From Phoenix dactylifera (lineage: Eukaryota > Streptophyta > Magnoliopsida > Arecales > Arecaceae): DNA of 64,000 nucleotides. Below are positions 37,390-48,900 of this stretch, one piece after another (positions within the stretch are counted from its first letter, which is position 1; every line of letters starts with the position of its first letter). The notes beneath the pieces were generated by a model. It made no database searches, had not been told where the DNA came from, and saw only the letters and a program-made list of their open reading frames with translations. Position numbers and translations under genes: made by a program. The stretch spans positions 620,001-684,000 of the forward strand of contig NC_052400.1 of the NCBI RefSeq assembly GCF_009389715.1. The letters are read 5' to 3'.

Positions 37390-38115
37390 AAGGACTTGTC
37401 AGGGGCGGGTGGTGTTGGGTTTACGAGCACTCAAGGTTTGAAAAAAAAAGATGGTGGCCGGCAAACTTTGGTCTAAGGCATCGACGAGGACCGGAAAATG
37501 TGGGCCCACGTAGGCGGCTAGGCGCCCAGCATGACGTGGATCTTGACCGGTGCTGTAGGAGGATATCGAAAAATTTTAGAAACCACGTGAGTTTTCTCTT
37601 GGTTGGCCAAGAACTACAACCCCTCATGCTACTATAATGCCTAGGACAACTCTCTTGGGAGACAGTGCAGGTATTGGTTTTATGATTTGGAGCCATGAGT
37701 CTAGATTGATAGCTGCCGTAGGGCAGGGTATCGCCGGCTTGTTAGTGATAGGGGCAGCCTGGTAAGGCATCTTCTATGCGAGGGGGTGCTGGGGGTGGAG
37801 TGCATTCTTCTCAATGGGGATTCTGCAATGGTGATCGATTGGATTCAGGAGGAGAGGAGGAGGATAGCAACCTCCTGCTTCGCGATCTCCGACGAATGGT
37901 GGAGGGTTGCAGCGTCTTCCAGGCTGTGCACGTGTATCGAGAGACGAACGGGGCCATCGATTGGGTCGCCACCTATGCTGTCCAGCACTCAGGAGTAGTC
38001 CTTTGGACAGACTGGGGGTTGTTCCCCCAGTTTTGAGTCATTGTCCTTTTCTTGATTCTACTTATTACATCCACGTCAGAGTAGCGTGAGCAACCGTTGT
38101 ACCAAAAAAAAAAAA
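37390..38115 (+). mobile_element. 5'-truncated, broken LINE: RNase H end of ORF2
   Basis: GC-rich insert in AT-rich DNA that ends in poly(A) at about 38104. Translations in shifting frames show the C-terminal RNase H of a plant non-LTR element. GDSAGIGFMIWS appears near 37660, NGDSAMVIDWIQEE at about 37810 and VYRETNGAIDWVATY at about 37930, with a stop at 38036 (frame of 37776-38036). At least one frameshift separates these pieces. The tail CCGTTGTACCAAAAA matches the small insert at 2183-2258. The 5' boundary and any target duplication were not found. Confidence 0.8.
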
Positions 38116-39602
38116 TTTAGATATTTTTTTTGCATGAATATCCTTCTAAAAATTTAAATTTACTCGAATACCTTTATAAAATTTATATTTTTTTTGTACC
38201 TTTATAAAATAATATTTTTGCACAAATGTCCCTAATATATTGGTTCTTTTAACACTATTAATAAAAACCATATTTATTAATTAAAAATAAAATAAAATTT
38301 TGAATTTACTTTTTTGTATTCCATCGCGATCAACTTATAAATGTTTCTTTTTGCACATCTACTTGTTAAGAGTATTTGTCATTTTAAGCTGAAACCGTTA
38401 ATTTTTTAACGGCGTTAGATGGTGTAGCAAAAATAAGGATAAAGAACGATAGAATAGCAAAATAAGTGTTTTACGAAGGTATGCATGCAAATATTAATTT
38501 GAAAGAATATTCATGTAAAATTTGATATTTAGGAGAGTATTCATATGAAATTTTTTTTTTTTTTTTTTTTTTGATATCGAGACGAGATGATTGCACTCCA
38601 TCAGCTCCATGGACGGTGAATTGGGTTTGGAAACGACCACTGTAAATTTAAAATTTTTTGATATCGAGACGAGATAATTACACTTATGAAACTTTGAGTG
38701 GGTGAAGGAAGTGATAGATCCTATCCCACTAACAATTGTCCAAGAGGAGAGGGAAGGTATGGTCTGATCTCCCTTGGACTTCTAAGAATTGTTAGCTGGC
38801 TCAATATGAATGAATCAAGCTTGAATCCGATTAATAGGTTCGATGTTAATTTCAGCTAAGCTTGAAAATAACCTGGCTCGATCAAACTTTACTTAATCAG
38901 GCTCAAAATTTATAATGTATATTATGAGATTTATATTAGTTCATATACTCCAGCTTCGGATGTAATCCAACAAAGGATCTTTGGTTGGTTAGCGTACGTG
39001 CAATCAATGTATTTGTTTAATGCAGGCTTTAAGTAAGCCTATATGGAGCTTGATTGAAGCTTGAATTGGTCTTGAATCAAGGTTGAACCGAGTTTAATTA
39101 AAAAGGTTGATAAGTTTATAGTTGATTTCAACTTCATTAATTTTATTGAGCCACATGAAATGAGATTGAGTTTGATCCAATTCAAAATTATGCTCGTTCA
39201 AATAACGAAAAAAATCCAAGCTTGATCTCAAGTTTCCCCAACCCCCTTGTGCAAAAAAGGTAGATTCATATAAGGTTGATTAGATCAAATCAAACTTGGC
39301 TTAGTTATAGCAATGCCAACTTCTCACTTTCCCACATTAGAATCAACAAATGTGATGCATATGTGAGAATATGGTAAGGTGGGCATTGACAGCATAGTTT
39401 CATGTGTGAGTCATGGGCACAAGAAAACTAAGGAAAAGTTACACATGGAAATAATGTTTGAAAGATGTTTTGAGAAATTTAAAAAATAAATTCAGACATT
39501 GGAGCCTTAGTGTACACACTTACAAGAGTTTGCTTTTCTTAGTATGATAGATTTCTAGATCACATTCTTACCATATACTTTGCTTAGAGCACGGCTATTA
39601 CA
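38116..39602. other. Intergenic, AT-rich
   Basis: No gene seen. A poly(T) run at 38551-38572 is followed by GATATCGAGACGAGATGATT, and a partial copy of that motif recurs at about 38660. On the minus strand these look like retroelement 3' tails ending in poly(A). Confidence 0.5.
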
Positions 39603-39840
39603 AAGAACAAATCCTCTTTTTTTTTTGTGTGTGTGCGCGCACGCTGAAAAGGGTATTTCATACATCACGGGTACGAATACACCAAATAGAATCAGCAAAC
39701 AAAAGGTCTCGTAATGCAATAGGTATCTCACCCTCTCCAATCCACAGGATGCCTCCTAAGTGGCTCGCTATATATGCCGCCATCCAGTCCGCCGCCCCGT
39801 TAGCCTCACGATATACATACAGAGCCTGAAGAACAAACCC
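39603..39840 (-). mobile_element. 5'-truncated LINE fragment with 12-bp target-site duplication
   Basis: Insert 39615-39828. On the minus strand it encodes the last 50 or so residues of a LINE RNase H: YVYREANGAADWMAAYI, then HLGGILWIGEGE, to a TGA near 39660. A short 3' UTR and an A-rich tail follow. Flanking repeats AAGAACAAATCC (39603-39614) and AAGAACAAACCC (39829-39840) differ at one base. Confidence 0.85.
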
Positions 39841-40052
39841 TTTAAAGTTGCTTTTGACTTTAGTATTTGCTATTTTAGTATTTGGTACATAAGAATAGCT
39901 TCTAAGTTTTAAAAAGCCCTATCCATCTAAAATAGCTACTATTGGCGAAGCTTTTGCATGAAAAGTGGTGTATATAAGTAACACTGTAGAGGAAGAGGCT
40001 TCTCTGCCACTAGCTTCAAATAAAGAGTGGATCATGTGAGGCTTGAGTTTGG

Positions 40053-40304
40053 TAACACAAGTTTTTTTTTTTGGCTACAATGGATGACTCTCACACTTCT
40101 AGTGTGAATACATCAAAAAAAAGTCAAAAGATAACAAATTTTGGAATGCTCTAGTCAGCTTCCTCTCACCTGCCCAGAGGGCTCCCCTAGTCACATATGA
40201 GGCCACTTAATTCGCAGCTTCGTTAACCTATCTATAAACATGCTTGGCCTGAAAGGCATCTCATCTACCATGGCCTGAATATCGCTGAGCAATAACACAA
40301 GTTT
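40053..40304 (-). mobile_element. Second 5'-truncated LINE fragment with 12-bp target-site duplication
   Basis: Insert 40065-40292, flanked by perfect TAACACAAGTTT at 40053-40064 and 40293-40304. On the minus strand it holds a mutated RNase H end (FQAKHVYR, then VNEAAN and VASYVTRGALWAGE, with stops) and ends in poly(A) next to the left repeat. Same orientation as the fragment 225 bp away. Confidence 0.85.
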
Positions 40305-40714
40305 AAATGAAAGTAGAAAACATGGTAGATATATCCTTGCTTCGCCCCTTCTTCATTCTAATAGTCGAGGTATAATTCTACAATTGAAATAAGAGTCATC
40401 ATTCATTCAAATTTGTCTCTAAACTAAATGTAAGGATATTTTTTTTCTTTTTTATTTTGGATATCATATTCGGAATTTTGTCAATATTACATATAACACA
40501 TCATTTTATCTCGATTAACATTCCGATCAAGATAAGCCTAATTGGTTTTGCAGAATACCCTTCCATTGGCCCATCTTCTTGGATCTTAGTTAACCAAAGA
40601 TGCTAAAAGTAAGATTTTAAATCTCCATGGGATTTAAGACATCCTAATTTCTCAATAAAATGGAACACCCTGCTATCTCACCATGTTCCGATGCTCCTCG
40701 CGATCAAATGTCCT
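40305..40714. other. Intergenic
   Basis: Nothing recognised. Confidence 0.5.
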
Positions 40715-41020
40715 GCTAAGTACCCTCCTTTTCTCTCTCCTTTTTCTTTGTTTGTTCTTTTTCTTTTTTCCTTCTTTCTTTTCTTCTTTCTTTCCTTTCT
40801 TTCTTTTCTTCTTCCTTCTATCCTTTTTTCTCTCTTCTTTTTCTTCTTCTTTATTTTTCTTTTTCCTCTCCCTTCCTTTCCTTTTACTTTATTTTATTTT
40901 TCTTCTTCTTTCTTTTCTTTTTTCGTTCTTTCCTTCCTTTCTTTTTTTTTTTCCTTTTCTTGTTCTTTCCTTCTTTTTTTTCTTTTCTTTCTTTTCTTTC
41001 CTTTCTTTTTTTCTTCTTTT
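40715..41020. repeat. Polypyrimidine tract (TTTC/TTCC-rich), about 300 bp
   Basis: Almost only C and T on the plus strand for about 300 bp, with TTTC, TTCTT and TTTCC units but no fixed period. The long open frames here (40683-41039) are low-complexity artefacts made of Phe, Ser and Leu. Long purine/pyrimidine strand asymmetry can form triplex DNA. Confidence 0.9.
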
Positions 41021-41139
41021 ATTAGTTGATATGGGATAATGACAATCTTTCTCAACCAATCTCATAAAGCTCTCATCATGAATTTCCTCCTACTTGAGAG
41101 AGAGGACACACCCATTTTCCTAGATCATACATGATCCTA

Positions 41140-41600
41140 CCAGGTCTAGTTGGACCTCCAATGAGGGGCCTAGATGACTAATAAGGTTATGACACATATT
41201 GAACTTGGTTCTGATACCACTTGTCATAGGTTCACGACATAAAAAGCTTACCTTTGAGCCAAAAGGCTAGACGAAAAATGTTATTAGGATTTCTTAGCCT
41301 TGTAGAAGTATTCAAGATCTAACTAGTGCATAGCCAATATATGACCAAATACATGCCCACGTAAATCCTTACATACTCCACCGTTTAAGCTTGGTTTCTT
41401 TGCTAAGGATCCAAATCCAATCAAATTCAATAAATACCATGATTGGCTCGTGGTTAGTCCTAAATAGACTCTTGTTGCAATATTCATAGCCTTTATGAGC
41501 CATGGGCCAGATTTTCTTTAATACCATTTTTAACAACCTAAGATCCTACTCATAAAAAGTAACTAAAAGATATTATTTAGGTTTCTTAATCCTTATACCT
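41140..41600 (-). mobile_element. Degenerate TRIM retrotransposon
   Basis: On the minus strand, a primer-binding-like site (TGGTATCAGAACC, about 41219-41207) follows an LTR lying at about 41372-41220. The internal domain and a partial second LTR at about 41530-41600 (from TTAACAACCTAAGATCC) are present on the other side. It shares LTR and internal motifs with 14793-15230, rearranged and diverged. Confidence 0.65.
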
Positions 41601-41751
41601 ATCAAGTCAATCCTCTACTTATGGCACCACAAATCCCCCTTAAACCCAAGATCCATCCAGATTAAGCCACTCAATTCCCTCCCTCAGCCTTTGGATTTAA
41701 GGCAACCTCTCCTCTCATTTAATCCTAATCATAGGATCTTTTACCTTTCTC

Positions 41752-41759
41752 TATAAATA
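41752..41759 (+). promoter_or_regulatory. TATA box upstream of IMPL1
   Basis: TATAAATA in a pyrimidine-rich setting. It is followed by a CT-rich leader (41795-41841) that continues after the hAT insertion in the IMPL1 5' flank. Possible native promoter of IMPL1; a promoter within a decayed retroelement is the alternative. Confidence 0.45.
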
Positions 41760-41833
41760 CCCCCTCTCCTCTTCGAAAATTAAATAAGAAATCCAAACAA
41801 GGAAACCTCTCTCTCTCTCGAGCCCCAAGCACT

Positions 41834-42774
41834 CTCTCATCTAAGGCTGCAAATGGGTCGGGTCGACCCGTGACCCGACCCGACCCGACCCGCGTAGACC
41901 CGACCCGACCCGAGTTTTAGGACCCGCGGGTCCGGGTCGGGTCCTAAAATTGGACCCGAATCATTTTCTGGGTCGGGTCTGGGTTTACCAAACGGACCCG
42001 ACCCGACCCGAATGGACCCGAAAAGAGAGAGAGAGAGGAAAAGCAAAAGAAAGTCTTTTCTTTTTCTTTTTCTTTTTTTTTTTAGCGTGGGTTGTGGTAC
42101 TGTTGGTCAGTGTGGGAGGATAGCAAGTTAGCAACAAGCATAGGTTCACAGAATCCAAAGGAACGTCGGCCCATCAGGATTCTCTCTCGATCTATTACAC
42201 TGTTGAGACCTCTGGTGTCTCGGTAGCTGCCTTTTTTTTTTTTCCTTCTGTTTTTTGGTTTTTGTTTCTTTTAACTTTTGAAGGGAGAAAGTGAGGGAAC
42301 ACTGCAACTGAATATGGGTCATGTGCTAGTTTTCTGTAATGGAATTGGATTTTGGAAGAAGGTCTGGGTTTTTTTTTGTCCTCGTGAGAGGGGAGCTGGG
42401 AGACACCGAGTTCCGTCCAATCAGTCATATAGATAAAAAATAGTGTGTCATGGGTCATCTGTTCTGACTAGAGCTCAATTGCAAAGTCTTTCAAGTCATG
42501 GGTCACCCAGCACCTCATAATTATGATATGACCAAATTAGATTTGCCCAAATTTTTTCCCAAAAGCACAAAAAAATTGGACCCGATCGGACCCGGACCCG
42601 ACCCGAATCAGACCCGGACCCGACCCGAACCCGACTCGGACCCGACCCGACCCAACCCGATCTTCAACCAGGTCGGGTCCGGGTCCAAAATTGGGACCCG
42701 AACAAAAAACCGGGTCGGATCGGGGTCACCTAGGACCCGACCCGACCCGACCCATTTGCACCCCTACTCTCATC
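41834..42774. mobile_element. Non-autonomous hAT element with (GGGTC)n arms, 8-bp target-site duplication
   Basis: Element 41842-42766 (925 bp), flanked by perfect 8-bp repeats CTCTCATC at 41834-41841 and 42767-42774. Ends read TAAGGCTGCAAATGGGTCGG and, inverted, TAGGGGTGCAAATGGGTCGG. Each end continues into about 170-180 bp of GGGTC/GACCC tandem units (41856-42020 and 42580-42750), giving long inverted repeats. The central part is unique and non-coding. Eight-base duplications and TA(A/G)GG(C/G)TGCAAA termini fit the hAT superfamily. It ends about 165 bp before the IMPL1 start codon. Confidence 0.88.
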
Positions 42775-42939
42775 CCTTTCTTCTCCTCTCTTTGTGAAAA
42801 ATCTAATCCTAATTCTCCCACTAGGCACTTGCCGAGGAAGAAAGAGAGAACACCGCAGAGAGCTGATCACTCTCCGAATCCCTAATACTCTCAAATTGGG
42901 AGGAGAGAAGGGAAATAGGGATCGCATCAAACGCTACCA

Positions 42940-45900
42940 ATGGGTCGATCACTCCTCTCTTCCTCACCAATTCCTCTGAGGTTGAGATTTCCCCCGATAC
43001 CCAAATCGTTTGCCTCCGTTCTGAGTCCCAAGAATGGTCTGCGACCGAGGAGGATGCCCATCCATGCGAAACCCCCGAAGGAACTCCAAATCAAGGCGAT
43101 TATATCTGAGTTTCCCAGCAAGAATCGGTACTCGAAGGTCGGAGCGGAGTCGACGGGGCCAATACCTGCGGCGGAGCTCCTCCAAGTGGTCGAGACCGCT
43201 GCCAAGACAGGCGCAGAGGTTGTTAGATATTTCTTTTTTCTTGTAATTTGATTAAATTTTGCTTCTCTTTGATGGGCAGATGGAAATCCACTCCGTCTTG
43301 TGCTGAGTTTTTTTCTGTTTGATTGCTAATCTGTGTTGGGCATCGTGGATATATGGATCTTTAGGAAAATGATTTCTTGTAATTTGATTAAATTTTGCTT
43401 CTTTTTGATGGGTAGATGGAAATCAAATTCCTCTTGTGCTGAGTTTTTTTCTGTTTGATTGCTAACCTGTGTCGGGCATCGTGGATATATGGATCTTTAG
43501 GAAAATGATGCCTTCTTATTTGAGAAAGGATGGAACGTCACAAATAATCAGGCTGTTCTCTAATATCTAGTTAAATCCCTAATCTTGTTTTTTTCGTGTT
43601 TCAATATTTTTTTCTCTTTGAAATGATTGATGTATGCAAACGCTTCTACACACGCATATATTATCTTTTCTTACTTCTCTTTAAGCAGCTATTATTTTTC
43701 GCTCTTCTTATAACTTGATTTAAGATTGCCATTCCAAAGACACGAAATTTCATTTAGGTTAAGTGATTATGTAACAATGCTTCCAATCAAGTGAGAATTG
43801 TTATTTCTTACATAACTTCTGCATTTTTTTGGATGGTAAAGAAGGAAAATGTTCACCCTCCTATTACTAGGTGCCCTTTTCATAGAAAGATCAGGAGTCT
43901 ATCTTGTGGATCTTGAGTATTGATTTTTCTTTGCTCATGTATTTCATGTTTGCTCTGTTTGATTTTATGTGTGGAGCTCGTCATAATATATAATCAAAAG
44001 TCAAAACTCTAAATGATCATATTTTATAAGCTGACATCATGTATGTGGGATGTGGCCAAGGGTTGAGATATCACATGCCAGTGGAATGCCAGACTGGAAT
44101 TGGCACCATGCATACTGTGTTGTGCCGGGCCACCCTATGCCCCTGTTCTACATGCATGGCATGCATTGACATGATGGCTTGCCAAGCACTGGTAGGCAAC
44201 CATGCCAATGCTGTGTACTAGAAGGTGTTGGCACAGTACACACCTTGCCATGCATCCTGTGCTGATAGGAACTTTAATGCATTGTTATGACTTATAGGTC
44301 AACGTAAAGGGTTGGTATGAAGAGGAAAAAGCTGCTGCATTGTAGACATTAGAATGTTGGACATTCCCTTGCTCAAGATTTTTTGTATGCTAACTGAATG
44401 GAAGCATTAAGTTTCTTAGACAAAAAATTAGGAGAAGGGAGCTTGGAATGCTTTAACCTAATCAGGTTCGAGCTATTACTTTGAGTTTTGTTATAGTCTC
44501 TTAGTTAAGACACCATTGGTTCCCTTAATAAGAATATGTCCATAACGAAGATTTACAACTTGCAAGTAAGGTTTAAGTTGTTTCTTTTTCTAGGCAATAT
44601 GAGGCTGATCTATCCTCTTATTGTGTGAGTCCCCTATCCTTGGGTTATAGAGCTCTTAAGTCAGCCTTCTGACAAGGTTCTATTAGCTATTTCAATGTTC
44701 TTGTCCAATCTTGGGCAATATTGCCTTATGTGTGCAATGCATGTTTGGAGTCATGGTTTTTTAAGAAATTGTTTCATGAGTATTGATGCTATCTAGATCT
44801 ATATGGTTCATGTAAGAGTACTTTTATTTCCTTTTCTTATCCGTAAAAACTTTTGCAGGTTGTGATGGAAGCTGTCAACAAGCCTCACAATATTAATTAT
44901 AAAGGAATCACAGACTTGGTAACAGAGTAAGCAAAACTACACCTACTTTTGTGTGTAACTAATAACTAAATCCACATCTAATACTTAAACCATGCTTTCT
45001 TTATTTTTATTTTTCTCATTTTTTCATCAGTTAATACAATATATACTGACAACCATAGGCTGAAAATTTAACCCTGTTCTATCTGGATGACTAAACTTTT
45101 CTTTATCAATATTAAAGTCATTGTCACCTTTTACATGTTTTTCCCCACTACCATGATTATCTAACCTTTCATGAGCTTATTACTGACTATTGCCATATCA
45201 TGCTATCAAATTTTAGGATTTTACATTCTGGTTATGGAATTACGTTGAGAATGTTTCATATATAATTTTGTTGTTAAGTAGTTGTAAAAGTAAGGTTTGG
45301 AACTTCAACTTCGAATCACGTTGTGGCCCATCTTTGGGCCGGAATGCTTATTGTTTCATTTTGTTTCAAAAGATTCTGGTTGAAATGGCTTCTATCTAAT
45401 TGATATTCTTACAATTCAGTAATAAGAACAATGACATGAAAAGAAACTAACAAAGTGCTCTAAGAAAAAAAATATTTTTATATACTTATCATATGAAAAA
45501 TGACTATTTACAATTAGGATAGGTGACAACTGACAAATTCTTCAGACGCATACTTTATTATGTAATAAAATTAAGGACTGATTGTTAACATTCCTAACGC
45601 TCTGCAGCTATTGATAGAAATGAAGGATTTTATGCATTTAAGATAAACCACATATACTTTTATGTTAAACATGCATCCTGAAATAATCGGACTAGTTTCA
45701 TCTGAAACAGACCAAAATGAATCACAAGTCAGAACAAGTACTCCATTCTCCCGTCTTTTCCAGGAAGCCAAAACTAGAGACAATTTATCTGGGTCAAAAT
45801 TTTAAACCTATGTCCATCAAGAACTAAATTGACTACGCACAATGGACAAGAAAAAAGAAAGAGCTTTTCATGTTCATGTCATCAACATCATAGTAATTAG

Positions 45901-48900
45901 GAGAAAAAGCTGAAAATGAATGAAAAATAAATGAATAAGATATCAAGAACTAAAATCATATAAAAAGCTTCTAGAACTATCTGCAAACAAGATACTTAAA
46001 ATGTCCAGATATTGAATTCGTGCATGGTTATTCCATAAATCTGGAAGTTGGATTCCTTCTTCTCAAAGATCCTGGTATTTCTTTGCTTTATATATTCCCC
46101 TCCACATTGCATTTGGAAGCATCATTATCCTTAACAAAAAAAGATCTAGTTTACAACCATGATAATGCATTCTTTAAGAATATGCATGTGATTCTTTCTT
46201 TCAGTTTTGGAATATGTACTGCTATAAACTCTAGTGAAGCTTTAACATATCTTAGAGTATCCATGTAGCATTTTTTATAAACCAAAATCCCCCAAATAGC
46301 CCTCATAGAAATATCCCTTTTTCCACAAAATCAACTTCTGTCCTGTTGGTTGAGGCTGCATAATGAGTAACAAAAGCAAGCAAAACCTGCATTTCTTAGT
46401 CCATCAGGTCCAGCCATGCATATGTACATTCCTACTGGTCTTGTATCACGTTGGATATCAAAGTTGTCTAGTTCAAGTATTTTGTTAACATAAAATTTTA
46501 ACAAATCTATATTCACCCTAAAGCAACACATTCGATACAGACACTTGTCAATAAAATGGCTGTAAAAGTGTTTATTTTACTGAAGTCTTTGTAATGCATC
46601 AATATATCTCGCATTTTGCTTCAGTTCTTGCCATATGATGTGTTTTTTCTCTTTAATTGGTCCATCTGGTTTTTTCTCTCTTTTATTTCTTGAACATTTA
46701 GTTTGTGACTAATTATTCCGGTCTATGGTTAATGATGCTCAACACTAAACTGCTTATTGGTTTTCAAATTGCTGATAAATGCCAATTTTCAAACTACTCT
46801 TATAAATAAACCTGGACAAGGTTTTATTTATTTTTACCATATAACTTGCAGCACAGATAGAATGAGTGAATCAACAATTTTAGAAGTTGTGAAAAAGAAC
46901 TTCAAAGACCACCTTATTCTTGGGGAGGAAGGTGGCCTTATTGGAGACTCGATGTCAGACTATCTATGGTGCATTGATCCTTTAGGTTTGGTCTCTATGA
47001 AATTGCTTTTGTAGAAAGTATTTTCATTAAATGAATATATAAATATATTAATCTCGTTTGAACAATGCTGAAAATTTCTGATTGCATGTGATAAAACTAG
47101 TTTTCTGTTGTTTGTAAGAGAAACGAATTATTAAGATATTGTGAAATGCTATGAACAGTCTCTACATTCTCTTTAGTTGTTTTATTGTGGAATGAATAAT
47201 GGTCTAGCTATATTTTCAGTAATTAAAGAAATGATAGAAACTATCTTTATCTACAGCTCAAGTTACTGTAGATAACTCGGATCCACTGTTTGATTTCTTC
47301 TTTCAAGTAATTTGGTGTCCATCATGTAGTTGCAAGTGTACTAGCGGACCCAGATGCATTATATTGACCAATGGCCAAAATGATTGTAAGTCAAGCTAAA
47401 ATAGTTGTGTGTGGGGGAATTGTTACATCAAAGCAATTTATTTTGAGGTACTGTTGTAAATTTTATAACGATATAAATTATTAAGTTATACAATCTTATG
47501 CAAATTGCTATTAATAGAGTTATTAATGATCATGTAATATTATATTAATAATACTTTACAAAATATATATGACAATAGATTAATATATAATATACCAATA
47601 CTAAATATATGTGTTAGTTTCTTCAAATTATGGAATGGTGTTATTTTAAATAGATGCATAATATGTTAATATTTTTAGGATGGTATTTACATAAATTTGT
47701 AATATTAAAAGATATGTAATATTTCCATATATTGATGCAAGACTTAGGGTTGGCCTCTGTTGCATGGGAGGACCCAACGGAAAGTTTCGATGAGGGCTTT
47801 TTTAGATTCGTTGTTTGCTGTCCAAGGTCCAAGAACAAAACAGCAGCAAATAAACTTTTGATTTCTAGGTAAACAAAGGTTCGAATAATCTAGGGCTATA
47901 TGAATGGAGAATAGCAGAAATCAAGATTTAGGGCAATATGGACTTATCCGAAGATCATAAACTCATATTTCAACAAATAATGCTAGCAGATTTAATCAGG
48001 CAGAATCAATACTTAACAATTAGAGACATCAATATTGAAGTCCCTATCAACAAGATCTTAACACATTAAAGATCAACAGTTTCAATGCAGTGATTAAATA
48101 CTAACAAAATATGTCCATGAAAAACTGAAAACTGAAAGTAAACTAGGAATTAGGAGGAATGAACCATGAACATAACGAGAATAGTTCTAGTAGAGAAAGC
48201 AGGGAGAATAAGAAGAGGAGAGGAGAAGAAATAGAGGAGATAATGGAGGAAATAGGCTGGCTCACCAAGGTATGCTGTTCCGGTACCGGTAGGCATACCG
48301 GTCGCCTACTGGATTGATACGGTACTGGTTCAGTATGTTCAGTTCTGTTTCGGTACCGGGCCCGTACTAAGAGAACCTAGCCGGAGCCGGGGAAGAAGAA
48401 GAGAAGGAGAGAGCGAGCGGGGGAGGGAGGAAAAGGGAGAGGCCTCCGCCGCTCGCGGAGGGCTACGGGGGTGGGGTGGGGTGGGGTGGGGTGGGAGGGG
48501 GGGGGGTGGACGGCGGATGCCACGGGTATAATTCTTTGCAATAGACCCTTTTTGGACTTCATTCACTTCATCCATCCCCTAAAACTTCCTACTATTGAGT
48601 CAATAAAGATTCTTAGGGGGGTCTTCTTCGTAAAATGAAGAGAATCTTAAATGTAGGTTTCAAAAGCCCTTTTTTGACTTTTTCTTCTTGTCGAAGCAGT
48701 TTTCAGATGATGTTACCAAGAACTTTTTTTGAGGAAGTGCTTTTTTTGCTTTGAAAATCACAAAATTACTTTTTTAAGCAATATTAAACATGCCCTTATA
48801 TATATGGAAACAAATCCCCTGAAATCTGTTAATTAACTAACCAACTTGGTCGCCATTAGGACTCCTAATTGAATCCAGCATTATGATGATCATTGTTCAT

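Noticed and set aside
37360..38120. Target-site duplication for the larger LINE remnant
   Set aside because: No matching repeat to the sequence after its poly(A) was found near the GC-rich left edge.
40683..41039. Open frames of over 100 codons
   Set aside because: Low-complexity translation of the polypyrimidine tract.
41600..41840. LTR of a larger retrotransposon carrying the TATAAATA box
   Set aside because: No second copy, primer-binding site or terminal TG/CA pair found, though this is not excluded.
42927..43251. Minus-strand and alternate-frame open frames over IMPL1 exon 1
   Set aside because: Shadows of the IMPL1 transit peptide region, which has clear family continuity downstream.
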